NCBI GenBank assembly: GCA_002633025.1 | Contig: NMRB01000028.1 | Coordinates: forward strand, 782,480 to 846,479 | DNA: 64,000 bases | Direction: 5' to 3' | Source of the DNA: Notospermus geniculatus | Lineage: Eukaryota > Nemertea > Pilidiophora > Heteronemertea > Lineidae | Shown here: positions 31,301 through 41,503 of the stretch, piece after piece | How positions within the stretch are numbered: position 1 is the first letter of the stretch | Layout of the letters: every line of letters starts with the position of its first letter | Program-made: the position numbers and the translations under genes | Notes under the pieces: generated by a model | Told to the model about the DNA's origin: nothing | Databases searched by the model: none | What the model saw: the letters and a program-made list of their open reading frames with translations, nothing else

Positions 31301-34300
31301 TGGAAATGATTAGTGAAAAGTGCTTGAATGTATCGCCAAAATATAGAAAGGTACATGATGACCAAGATGGTCACATGAGTACTGCTAGATGATGCTGGCA
31401 CTTTTAAGTACAAGAGTAAAATCAGATGCATTAATCAAAGAGCCAAGGACTGGGTGTTTTTGGCAGTGTCAATTGTTGAGATTACCTGCATCAAAATAAG
31501 CTTCATATTCTTTGTCCTTTTCATTTTCAAAGAAACCAACAACAGTAATATCATCCTTCTTGAAGGCAGCTTTGAGCGATTTAAGTGTCTTGACTTCTTT
31601 GGAAGCCTCTCCCACTTGTTTGACCATGTGGTCAAAAATACCTAGAAAAAGACGATGGATAGGTAACAAGCTCTTAGAGTTGGGTTCTCTCTAGATTTTG
31701 AAAAGAGTCAGACACTTCTTTGAGTTCTTTCTGCCATCTCAATATGTCTGATTTTCATTTCTTCAATGACGAGAGTGGAGAATGGTAGAGGACCGCTGAC
31801 ATTGTATCAAATATAACAAGTCTCTTGCTCATAACACCACCACCTACCAGGATGATCCCTTGGTCCAGTGTATTCAGACGCCCTCCCCTTGCGGAAGACC
31901 TTCAGCGATGGGAATCCTTCTACTTTGTATTCCTTTGCCAGCTCTGTCTCTACGGTGGCATCGACCTTGGCGAGAGCAATCGGTGGGTCATTCTTCAGAA
32001 GGGCGGCGGCGGACTTTTCATAGTCTGGCTCAAGTTGTTTGCAGTGACCACACCTGAAAATAACAGACGTTTCATTCATCAATGCTATCATCTTATAAAC
32101 GATTCTCAAATAATGACAAAGTGACTTGTTCGAGGACAGTTGTTGACAACTGTGAATCTCTACCATTCTTTTTCTGACGGCATGAAATAATAACAGGTTT
32201 CTAAGGTGAAAGACATAGCTTCCTACTGGACTTGAACCCAAGGACCCTCGCATAAGGCATCAATCGCCAGCACTCTTTTTCTGAGAGAGAAAAAGTAATA
32301 CTTTACCATGGAGCATAAAATTCCACTAATGACAGATCCTTCTCATTGATCCAGTTTGTGAAGTTGTCCTTGGTAAGAACAATAACAGGAGACTTCGGTG
32401 GTACCCAATTCGGGTCGGCACGGACCTTCATGTAGTCGACAATCCCCTTGGCATCTCTAGGACCATCGTATTCATAATCTTTTCCCTTGACGAAGAACCT
32501 CATGGTAGGGTAACCAGTCACTTTGAATCTACAAAGGGAGAAAAGATGAAATGAGCAATCAACTTGTATACAGGCTAGAAATATAGTCACCGCCACATGT
32601 TCCATAGATGGAGAATGCAGGTCTGGTCAACTTGTATTGTAAGATCTCAGAAATCCACCAACCTGGAAGCTACCTCATGTTCAACAGTGGCATCGACCTT
32701 GGCAAGGGGCACAGGAGGTGTGTTGGCCTTCAGTTCCTTGGCCGCCTTGGCGTACTCTGGGGCGAGATTCTTACAATGGCCACACCTGGAAAAAGAGATT
32801 GAGCCAAATAAGTTGAAACAGGTGAACCAAAAGATTCACCATCCACCTCCATTCATCTTAAATTGTCATGAGAAACAGAATATGGGTGGCACAGAAACAC
32901 TCCAGTTCGACAAATCTCATGAATACTCAACATTGGAACTCACCATGGTGCATAGAATTCAACAAGGATGACTTCATGTTTGGCGATATTTGAATCAAAA
33001 TTTTTTGTGGTCAAAACAAGAACATCCTCGTCTTCCTTCACTTCAGCTTTAGATTCATCTTTAGCATCTGTTTCTGGGGGAGGTTCTTCAGTATTTTCAC
33101 CATCTTTTTCTGCAAGAATGACAAAAGTCTGTTATAGAATTTGCAGATGACTTCTCGAGCACCAAACTGCCAAATGAAAGAGTCCATTGCACTCACAAGA
33201 AAGGACGTCATCCACCGGAGGATCAGAGATGGACTGCCTGGAATTTCTGTCATCCAAAACTCAATGTAAGAATAAGGGAACTGGGAGGGTTCAACCTCTT
33301 GGTTTGGTTTCATAAAGTACTATAGCTGAGGAATAGGAGCTGTCAGCAAGTTGACCACTAGGTGTCACTAGGGCCCAATTCAATGCATCTAGCGGACCCA
33401 GTCATTATCGATCGAGCAGCGATCATAACAGATTTCCTGTACATTTGGTCCGCTAAGACTGTGCTGCCATCTGTTAGCAATATGCGCGGCTGACTGCTCC
33501 TATTACAGGAGTTTACAAAAGGAAAGGCAGCATATGCAAAATTAAACTGCAAGTGCATCAGACAGCGAGTCAGTGTTGAGGACTTGGCAGGAAAACATGA
33601 TACAGCGACATGATGAGTTATACGTATGTGGATTCCACGATTGTGGTAGCCAGGACAATTCAACTGGACCCCATGTAATTTCTGCAGCAGTTGATGAGCA
33701 ACATCAACCAAAAGAATTTGACCAGCCAGCAACTGACTGATTCTCTGGTGCACTTACATGTAAGAAATAAAACTTTATAAGGATAGTACCTGCCATGGAT
33801 TTTTGGATCGCATCACGTACATACGCAGCGGCCTGCTGTGCTAGATTTTGGTAAGGGAGAAGGGGAGTAAAACAAACAAAATCAATCCACCAAAAGCAAC
33901 TGACATAAAAATATGCATAAGTAAATTGAATTTTGAAGCCTGTTTCAGATTTTTCAATAATTGAAGCAAGACGCAATCAAACTTGACCACCAGAAATGAA
34001 GTGAGAAGGTCACCTGACAATAATTACAGACCTTTCGCGCCTTTACTACTTGGTGGTTTTTTTTTGTTTAACTCTTTCTGTTGTGCTTTAGCCATTTCCT
34101 CAATCTGTCTTATTGCATCATGCGCTTGAAAGTGATGATAGATATCTTAGAACAGCAATGCTTAATACAATGGTGTATATTCCTGACTATCACACAGTCT
34201 AATTCTAAGGCCACGCTTATTTTATTTGTTGGATTACGGACCCTCCTACCCTAAAAAATCAGAAAGTGAAAAAAAAATATTTTTCCCGACCTACCACTTT

Positions 34301-37300
34301 CGGCAGTCTTTTTTTTCCTCGCCAGCCCCAGAAAACACGAAAACAATTTTTTTTCCGCGCCGATCGTAAAATTCAGTTGAAAAATTTTGCAATTCCACAT
34401 ACGGTAGTTGCCCCATCCCATCGCTCCCAGCATGCCTTGTGCAGGAACGTGAACAGCCAAAACGGCTGATGGGGAAGATTTTTACCTTTGAGTGACGGTG
34501 AAGCAGGCAGCGAATAACAAGGAAGACTTTTTTATTTTTATTTTTTTTTCTCCCTACCGTACTTGCATTCTATGGTAAAAATCCGTAATCCAACAAATAA
34601 AATAAGCGTGGCCTAACTGTTGAAATTGTCATGTCATTCACTGATGTGAGCAATTATATTTCTGTGACGTCCATATCACAAACAGGGAAAGAAGTACATT
34701 TCAATGACACTAACTACCGATAAGCTTTTTCTGGGGAAGCCAGTACACTATCTTGGTACATGTATGTTACACATTCATTTCAATACAATCTACATGTACA
34801 TGTAAACTAAGACACCCAGTCCATACATATCCAACACATAATAAACACCAGAATAAAATGTCCACAGCCATCATATCAACAAGATATTTGCATGATTCCA
34901 TTTTCCAAAGCAACTTGGTAAAGAATGCATAAAAGATCAGTCAGCAATACATGTACCGTATATGGTGCATCACCGATCCATGCCTTAAAGCCACACTTGG
35001 TGCAACAAGCAAGTTGATATCATAAAGATATTAATAGCTTCTAATTTTGAAATTATTACCTTCACAAAAAACCAGCCAAAAAACCAGCATTGACTGAATT
35101 CAATCCTTGAACCTTTGAGTAAGAATCTCCCAGCACCCACATAATGAAAACTCATCAGACAAGTCGGAACGGCAAGAAAACCCTGACCAAACAGACTGGT
35201 TATCAACAGGATGTTTGGGAAGCCAGGTTGGGATTAATTGAACAGTAGGTGAAATGCACATGCTGGGGTTTGTGGAGGGTGCTCAAGTGAGTAAATTAAG
35301 CAAGACACGAATTGAGAAAAAGTTGGTTGAGTCGGTGTCAGGATCACACCGCCGCCACACAATGAACTCCGTGAAATTATTTCTCACAGAGACTGCGCAA
35401 ACATGCAGTAACATATTGCCTTTGCCATGGCGACTGCAGTGCAGATGTCCCTTGTTTCATCTGATCCATCAGTTGCACTGACGTCAGATGTTCACAGATT
35501 CATCTGCAGCAGCTGTCCCCAGATTGATCAAATTGTAGTGAATGCAATTTCTTCTGGCTGGCTGGAAAAGCAAACGAGGGTTGCCAGGGCAAAAAGTTAG
35601 TGAATTCTAACTTTGTCATGTCAGGGAAATTCCATACACCACATTGCACTTACGGAAGGAAATAAAATTGATTGAATTGAAGACACAAGAATCTTATTGA
35701 GGAGATCACTCCATTGACTGAAATTATCAGGTTTCCAATCACATGATCAAGGCAGATAACCATGTGTTAAGCCAACAACTGGCACAACGAGCCACGTAGT
35801 ATTTTAAACACGAATGGAAATTTGATTGAGCCATATCAGAACATCAGACCACGTGTTCTGTCAGCGACAAGTATGCAAAGTGCCGCTGAAGTTTCACATT
35901 TCACACGTCGATATTTTGGAATCATTTGCATCATCCGTTTAGTCTCCCCAGCTGTTGAAATTGCAATTGGCGGCCAATTAAACACCAAATGGTTTCAATA
36001 GGCTTTGCATTATTCAATGAGTGATCAGCAACAGACTGTCATGAGGTTCACTCTCAAGTGGAGAGACTCAGACATGTCAGACTCAGTTTTGCAATTTTGT
36101 AACATCTACAGATCTATTACATGCAGCAGTATGATGAAGGATGAAGTTTAGTCAATGACTCCTCAAGTCAAGCATCTCAAAGTCAAAGTCTATCATTACA
36201 GGCGATTAACACAGGACATAATATACTTGTCTGCAATCCAATTGTCTGAAATGCAACAAGTATTCAGATGCCGGGAAACCCTAGCAGGTTTACCAAAGTC
36301 ACAAAACATGCAAGGAAAAAAAGACAAGACAATAAGGCAAGAATTTTGGAGGACTGACATGAAAACTGCTCCAACAACAACCAACCAAACATGACTTTTT
36401 AACTGTATTCCCCTAAATACAACTTTCATGAATGCCATAATAAATGAACCCCCTTTCACTTTGTATCATGGTATTATGGTAGTTTACAGTACACAGAGAC
36501 ATGATTTCATGAAGTTTGTAATGTTGATCAGCAGAATTCTTGCCTTAGATTTGCATTAAACAGGCAGCTGAGACAAGACAAGGCAGGATATTCTTACGAT
36601 CGAAGTTCGGATCATTGACATTGATGTTGAGCGTCTGAGGGGCTATGAAGGATCAAGGATAAATGTATGTTAACACGAAGTTGATACCCAACAACCGGAC
36701 TCATCCTCTATCCATCAAATCATTCAGAACTTACCGTACTGACTTACAGTCTATTAGCCTGGGCTAATTCTCTTGGCTGTACAGAGTACGGCCCAGGACT
36801 ACATGGACTAGGCTAGGCCTAGGGCCTATCATGCTATAGGCCTAACCAGCATAGCGGTCAATAATTGAAAATTGGGAAGTGTACTGTAGGCTTAGGCGAG
36901 GCCTACGAACAGGAATCAGCGGCAATGTAGGCCCTACACTACAGGGGCGGTAGGCCTAGTAGTAAGTAGTATGGAATTTTGTCAGTATAGGCCTAGGCCT
37001 AAATTCCTCCAACCAAGGTGTCACTGACTTCCCAGCCCAACTAACTTGAACGGCCTAGCTATTTAGGCCTAACTTAGGCCTAAATTAAATAGCTAGGCCG
37101 TTCAAGCTAGGCCCTAAAAAGGATTTCAACCTGGTTCTTGGCTACCCTACCGTAGCATCATCATCATTCACCACCACTTCATCCACCTGATGATTGTGAT
37201 GAAAAGTGTGCGGCTGTGTGGTGCTGATTCTGCCATGATGTATGCATACACTGTCTTATTGCACTGCAAGTCGACTCGCACTGACAACAAAATTCGTCTG

Positions 37301-37510
37301 CTTTCTGCTGGATCGGCCAAACGCCGCGCTGGCGTCCAACTTCAGTCAACAGTCAAAAAAAATTCACAAGAAAAACCATCTCCCTGACGAAAATCGAGAA
37401 TAACAAGTTGTTGTATACTTGCCTCCATCACCTTCAACAAGATGAATAGTTGTTGCAGAAAACAGAAAACCGAAACACAGGAAAATCGCTAGTTTTGACG
37501 AGAATCTCAT
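28342..37510 (-). CDS. PDIA4: Protein disulfide isomerase A4 (ERp72)
   Basis: Exons: 37423-37510, 34032-34124, 33790-33840, 32944-33109, 32663-32785, 32307-32528, 31848-32053, 31486-31641, 31135-31283, one of 30779-30935 or 30385-30541, 29166-29405, 28342-28754. Phases close, giving about 640-687 aa depending on two small in-frame cassette exons (93 and 51 nt). Exon 1 encodes a signal peptide ([19 protein letters not shown]). Three thioredoxin domains each carry the CGHC active site, the first two split after Pro-Trp by an intron. Two redox-inactive b/b' domains follow, and the protein ends in the ER-retrieval signal KEEL, as in vertebrate ERp72. The enzyme forms, breaks and reshuffles disulfides in secretory proteins in the ER. 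Exon 1 seems to use a GC donor (GGAG|GCAAGT). A possible exon near 36600-36643 does not fit the phase. Confidence 0.95.
28877..28987. repeat. Two adjacent near-perfect hairpins in a PDIA4 intron
   Basis: Hairpin 1: arms 28877-28906 and 28910-28939 (30 bp, two differences, both G-U pairable in plus-strand RNA) around a 3-base loop. Hairpin 2: arms 28939-28957 and 28969-28987 (19 bp, perfect) around an 11-base loop. They lie back to back in the last PDIA4 intron (28755-29165), antisense to the gene if transcribed from the plus strand. They do not share sequence with each other apart from their touching ends. Confidence 0.85.
29648..29777. mobile_element. MITE-like inverted repeat in a PDIA4 intron
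   Basis: About 130 bp with ends TAGCAGTCCAAGAACGTCA and the reverse complement of TAGCGGTCCAAGAACGTCA; similarity continues inward through TGACGTCA-like words. Noncoding. The TGACGTCA core resembles a cAMP-response element but is better explained as part of the repeat. Confidence 0.65.
30385..30541 (-). CDS. PDIA4: PDIA4 alternative exon, distal copy (b' domain)
   Basis: 157 nt between acceptor TTTTCAG and donor GTATGG. It enters in phase 0 and leaves in phase 1, and encodes 52 residues including [15 protein letters not shown] and [10 protein letters not shown]. It has exactly the same length and phases as the copy at 30779-30935 and shares 29 of 52 residues with it. Joining both would duplicate a core part of the b' domain and shift the frame, because 157 is not a multiple of three, so the two should be mutually exclusive. 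Confidence 0.88.
30779..30935 (-). CDS. PDIA4: PDIA4 alternative exon, proximal copy (b' domain)
   Basis: 157 nt between acceptor CTTTCAG and donor GTAAAA, phase 0 in and phase 1 out. It encodes 52 residues including [15 protein letters not shown] and [10 protein letters not shown], closer to the usual ERp72 sequence in this segment than the distal copy. Either copy splices correctly to the exon at 29166-29405, completing an Ala codon before T-Q-L-W. Confidence 0.9.
32215..32285 (-). repeat. Possible tRNA-derived SINE relic
   Basis: On the minus strand GGTTCAAGTCC matches an RNA polymerase III B box, preceded about 45 bases upstream by TGGCGATTGATG, a poor A box. It lies in a PDIA4 intron. 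Only the B box is convincing. Confidence 0.3.
34208..34614. mobile_element. MITE with 33-bp perfect terminal inverted repeats
   Basis: Left end 34208-34240 begins AGGCCACGCTTATTTTATTT; right end 34582-34614 is its exact reverse complement over all 33 bases. The 407-bp element has poly-T and poly-A rich interior and no coding capacity. It sits in the long first intron region of PDIA4. A target-site duplication is not obvious. Confidence 0.85.
34615..37422. other. Long 5' intron of PDIA4
   Basis: No convincing coding exon. A candidate exon near 36600-36643 has good acceptor (CCCCTCAG) and donor (GTAAGA) sequences and could encode [12 protein letters not shown], but its phase does not match exon 1. 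From about 36770 to 37130 AGGCCTA words are very dense, including a 21-bp-arm palindrome. Confidence 0.5.
37045..37106. repeat. Perfect 21-bp-arm palindrome
   Basis: Arms 37045-37065 (CTTGAACGGCCTAGCTATTTA) and 37086-37106 are exact reverse complements around a 20-base loop that itself contains two AGGCCTAA words. It lies in the PDIA4 5' intron about 320 bp from the end of exon 1. Confidence 0.85.
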
Positions 37511-38040
37511 CTTTTCGCCGGTGTTTTTGAGCACGACATGCAAGAGTGGTGCCCTGGAACTCAGCACAAGTTTACGTGTTCCTACAACTTCCCGTAATAT
37601 AATTCCCATAAAAAATTGAGACGTATGCTTTTCCTTACTTCAAATATCACATGTATGACAAACATATGATATATCATTGCATTTTTTACATACTTGTACA
37701 TTAATAATGTGGTATTTTTGTTTAAAAAACAAGAGAATTTAGCGTATTGACACAAATGTAGAATTGACATCGCTGACGTTGACCAATCAGAGCTTGCCAT
37801 GTTCCCGACCGTCGTTGCACTACTTTCAACCAATGCGCTAGCGCCCTCGCACAGGGAAGAGTGGAACTAAAGTAATCTGTCAAAGCCTTGACTTGGCTAT
37901 TACCGGTATATGGGGCTGGGGAAAATGTTACTTCCACACATTTTTTCTTCATGTCAATGAAAGACCACAACAGTTTGATACTGAATATCAAAGAGCAAAC
38001 ACAAAGACACAAAGACAAAGACAAAGACATGAAAGATATA

Positions 38041-38046
38041 TTTATT
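38041..38046 (-). terminator. Candidate poly(A) signal of the 521-aa zinc-finger gene
   Basis: Minus-strand AATAAA, overlapping a second copy at 38045-38050, about 280 bp past the stop codon and about 530 bp before the PDIA4 start codon of the next gene in the same direction. Confidence 0.5.
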
Positions 38047-38324
38047 TATTTAGCCATATTTGGTTGGAGTCTCTATTGTTTTTTAATATTGTTCATAATT
38101 TCGCACACCCGACCAAATGATTTGAAAAATACATGGGATAGAGAATGCAAAATTGGAAATTGTACAAGTTGCTCACTGTATGTTGTACCATTGTGAAGCA
38201 AAAAGACAAACAAGACCAAGGGCAAAAATTGAAATACATGACCACAAAGAATCATTCAGAATTTGATTTCTATATAATTTTCCGTACTCAAAATTATTAA
38301 GGAGACATTGAGATCTTAACTAAC

Positions 38325-40853
38325 TTATTGATTAGTAGGATCTTCAGATTTACAGTTGGAAGCTGCATTTAAAATATTTAAATTTGTTTCTTTCTTTACA
38401 ACTTGGTGCTCTGAGTTGTCTGAATCTTGTAAAATATGCTGATTATGTGAATTATTTTGTTCTTTAGACGAAGCTGGAGGTCCACTCCGGTCATGATCAT
38501 TCACAATTACAACAGAATCTGCTGAGGGCTGAGAAGAACTGTTTTGAATAACTTTCACTAATGAACATGATCCATCATTTTTAGTGTAGACAGCCATGAC
38601 CTGACCATCAACCGTCGTACCAATCTGATGTAAACCTGGTTTTAAAACAGGAGCGAGAACATCAATCAACTCAATCTTTCCTTCAACAGTTACACTCTTT
38701 GAATCTGCTGCAGGTTCCTTCCCCTCTTCAGCCTGAGAAGGCGGCTTCAACAGCTTCTCAATCTCAATCTGAGCCTGTTGACGTTGATCGTGTCCTGAAC
38801 TTGACTCCAACTGCAAGAGTATTGATGCAGCCGCTTTAACACTAGGGTCCATGTCTTCAAAAGAATTACATGTATGTTGATCGTGAAAAATGCCTCTATT
38901 TTTCGGAATAATTGTCTTGTCGCCATTTGGAAAAGTAATTGTCCGTGACTGGCGAATGTTTACTGGTACACTTTGTCCAAGGGCCTCTTGTATGCAATCA
39001 ACTGGATCATTCTCCTCGCTCTCCTCTGTCCCTCCTGATCCTGTTCCTGTACCCGTCTCTTCAAGTCCAATTGGTGATACATGCATAATGATATGCTTAC
39101 TTGCCTCATGTGTGGCAAGTTCTTCTTGAGATTTGAAACGCAACTTGCAAAGTGGACATTTCTGTCCCTTGTGTTTCATGATCATGTGCACCGAAAGATT
39201 TGAAAGTTGATTGAATGATTTTGAACAAGATGGGATGTCACAAACAAATGGCCGCTCCCCAGTGTGTGTATAAACATGGTTCTTCAGATTTCCTTTCTGA
39301 AAAATGAATACAAGATATTGCTAAGGAAAAGCAGAACAGATTTCAATGGTCTTCTCAGAGGATCACAAAATGCTAGGATGTCTCCTGAATGCAACCATTG
39401 TCAAACGTAGACAGAGTAACCAGTGATAACCCAAGTCATCAACCCAACAAACCTGGTGAAATCCCTTTCCACATATTGTGCAGATGTAAGCTTTCTCATC
39501 TGTATGGATCTTCTCATGTGCAATAAGCGTAGAAACTCGATTAAACGTTTTGTAACAAATTTTACACTGGAATTTCTTCTCATCTGTATGGACGACCTTA
39601 TGTCGACATAATGTGCTGGCCTGGCGAAATGTCTTTCCACAGATATTGCAACCGTATTTTCGATCATTGGTATGGACTGGGAGGTGACGATTGAGAGTGT
39701 ACTGATGTGGGAAAGTCTTGCAGCAAAAAACACATGTGAACACTTTATTTTTTTCAATCTTCTTCTTTGGTTTTGTCAGGGGTGCATTTTTCTCTTGGTC
39801 TTTGTCATTGCTCATGTAAAGGTGGTCCTGAAAGGGAATTTTCACAACATTTCAATTGGGTTATTTGGAGATTTGCAAGGCAACAGCTCATTCAATACGA
39901 GCATTTGTCATGTCATGCAAAGTGAAATGAAATTTTGAAAATTCCATTCCTGTATTCCTATCAAAAATGATCTCTGTAATATGGATTCACCACAACACAA
40001 CAACATACCATCAGTTCCCCAACTTTTTTCCCAACTTCAGCTGATGACACCGATGACGTAGCTGACTCTCCTTCCTTTGGATTACAAGTAAATGTATCTC
40101 TTTGGACCTCAATTGATAAACTTTCTGGTTCTGTTTCTGACACACCACCTTCGGATATGACAAGAGGAGCACATTCAGATGGTTCTTGAGCATCTCCATC
40201 TTCACCCAGATCTTCACCTGAAAGAGCAATGTCACAATGAAAGAAAAAGTGGAATGTTTTGTTGAAGATACCGGTAGGCTGGGCTAGGACAGGCACATAG
40301 CCTTGTCAGCTCCTCACGGCAGGGGCGCTACTCCCTGTGGCTGCAGTGTTGGCCCTGGCCGCTGCATCCCATCCATACCGGTAGGGCGTACGGCCGCAGC
40401 ATAGGCAGGGCCTAGGCTGGCACTGGCAGTCAGAGTACCTGAAAATCGCAGCATGCAGTCAGCCAGAGCAGAGAGCAATTACAAACCGCAACATGAACAT
40501 TGGCCTACCACGCTCGTGGTAAAAAGCCCTCTTCTCAACATGTTCAACTACTTATTTTGTACTTTTTCTAGCGGGCAGAGCATTATTGTAGCCTAACCAA
40601 AGGGACCATTGGGACAGCCAGAAGGAAAAAGCTGTACACAGCCAGCTGTACTGTATACATGGTATAGGCTACCGGCATTACCAGATTACACCGGTACAAC
40701 AAACAAAAGACCAACGATGACAGGCTGAACAAAAGAACAACCATTCCACTTTTGTGCCATTATTTTCGCTGATAGAACACACTTTTCTGAGAACTATCTG
40801 ACTACTAATGACGCCAAACCGTTATTTTTGTGATAATACAAACCATCATTCAT
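38325..40853 (-). CDS. Six-finger C2H2 zinc-finger protein, 521 aa
   Basis: Exons: 40844-40853 (provisional first exon, ATG at 40853), 40009-40217, 39453-39827, 38325-39296. Phases close to 521 aa. The N-terminal 75 residues are acidic and Ser-rich. Six C2H2 fingers follow, the first three regular with TDEK-type linkers, the fourth split by an intron after CTICGKGFHQ, the fifth with an enlarged Cys-Cys spacing (CDIPSC), and the sixth (CPLC...HEASKH) slightly apart. The remaining 280 residues are low in structure, rich in Gln, Ser and Glu. Likely a nuclear DNA-binding factor; no orthologue assigned. The first exon rests only on phase and the short M-N-D-G reading up to donor GTTTGT, so the true start may differ. 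Confidence 0.85.
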
Positions 40854-41503
40854 CTCTTGATCACTTTCATTAGAACTGCTTCCCGTTTTAAGGGTTTTTC
40901 TGGGCAGAAATGACTTTGGCATTCTGCTAAAATTTCATGATTTTCACAACCCTGCAATTTTTTTTCGGTATATTCGACACCTGCGCACCAATTCCTCCAA
41001 GGCCTTGGAACACTCCTTCCGTTAGAGGGCAGCAGCGCTCGGCCACAAAAATCTTTGGGGATTCTGTCATTTTGTGACATTTCTCTGAAAACTGGGGCTG
41101 CGTATGGTGGCCAACGTTTCTTCATAAGTTTGCTGCTGAATGTAATTGTAAAAAAAGGGGAAAATTCGTCCAGAAACGTAGGTTTTGACCTCAGCATGCT
41201 GAGAGCAGAGAGGTTATACAATGGATGATCATGGTCATGCTTTGTTGCATACATTGTATCTGTGTATAGAACATGGAGGCCTACTGGTGTGGTAGGACCT
41301 AATGCCTCTGGATAGGATGTCCCCCAACAATACACTTGTGGGTTAAGCCTGTCCTTTTCCCAGGGCTGTAGTTAGTAAAAGGACAGATGGGGCAAATGCT
41401 CCCCCCCCCCCACTTGAGGATTGATCCCTATCTCACCCTTTTAGTTTTAGTTCTGTTTTTTTCAGCCATTTATTAGAGAGTCTGTCTGTTTTCTTTTCCC
41501 AGC
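40854..41503. promoter_or_regulatory. Divergent promoter between zinc-finger and dsRBD genes
   Basis: About 650 bp separate the two start codons, with transcription leaving in both directions. An acceptor (TTTTCCCAG) ends at 41502, one base before the C of CATGG, so the dsRBD gene has at least one upstream noncoding exon here. A 161-codon open frame on the minus strand (40850-41335) has no recognisable domain. A C run lies near 41401-41411. Confidence 0.4.

Noticed and set aside
36599-36645. Candidate PDIA4 exon with good acceptor and donor
   Set aside because: It must start in phase 0, but exon 1 ends in phase 1; joining in phase 1 gives an immediate in-frame stop. Left out of the gene model.
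40850-41335. 161-codon minus-strand open frame overlapping the divergent promoter
   Set aside because: No domain is recognised, and it overlaps the proposed first exon and promoter of two supported genes. Length alone is possible by chance.
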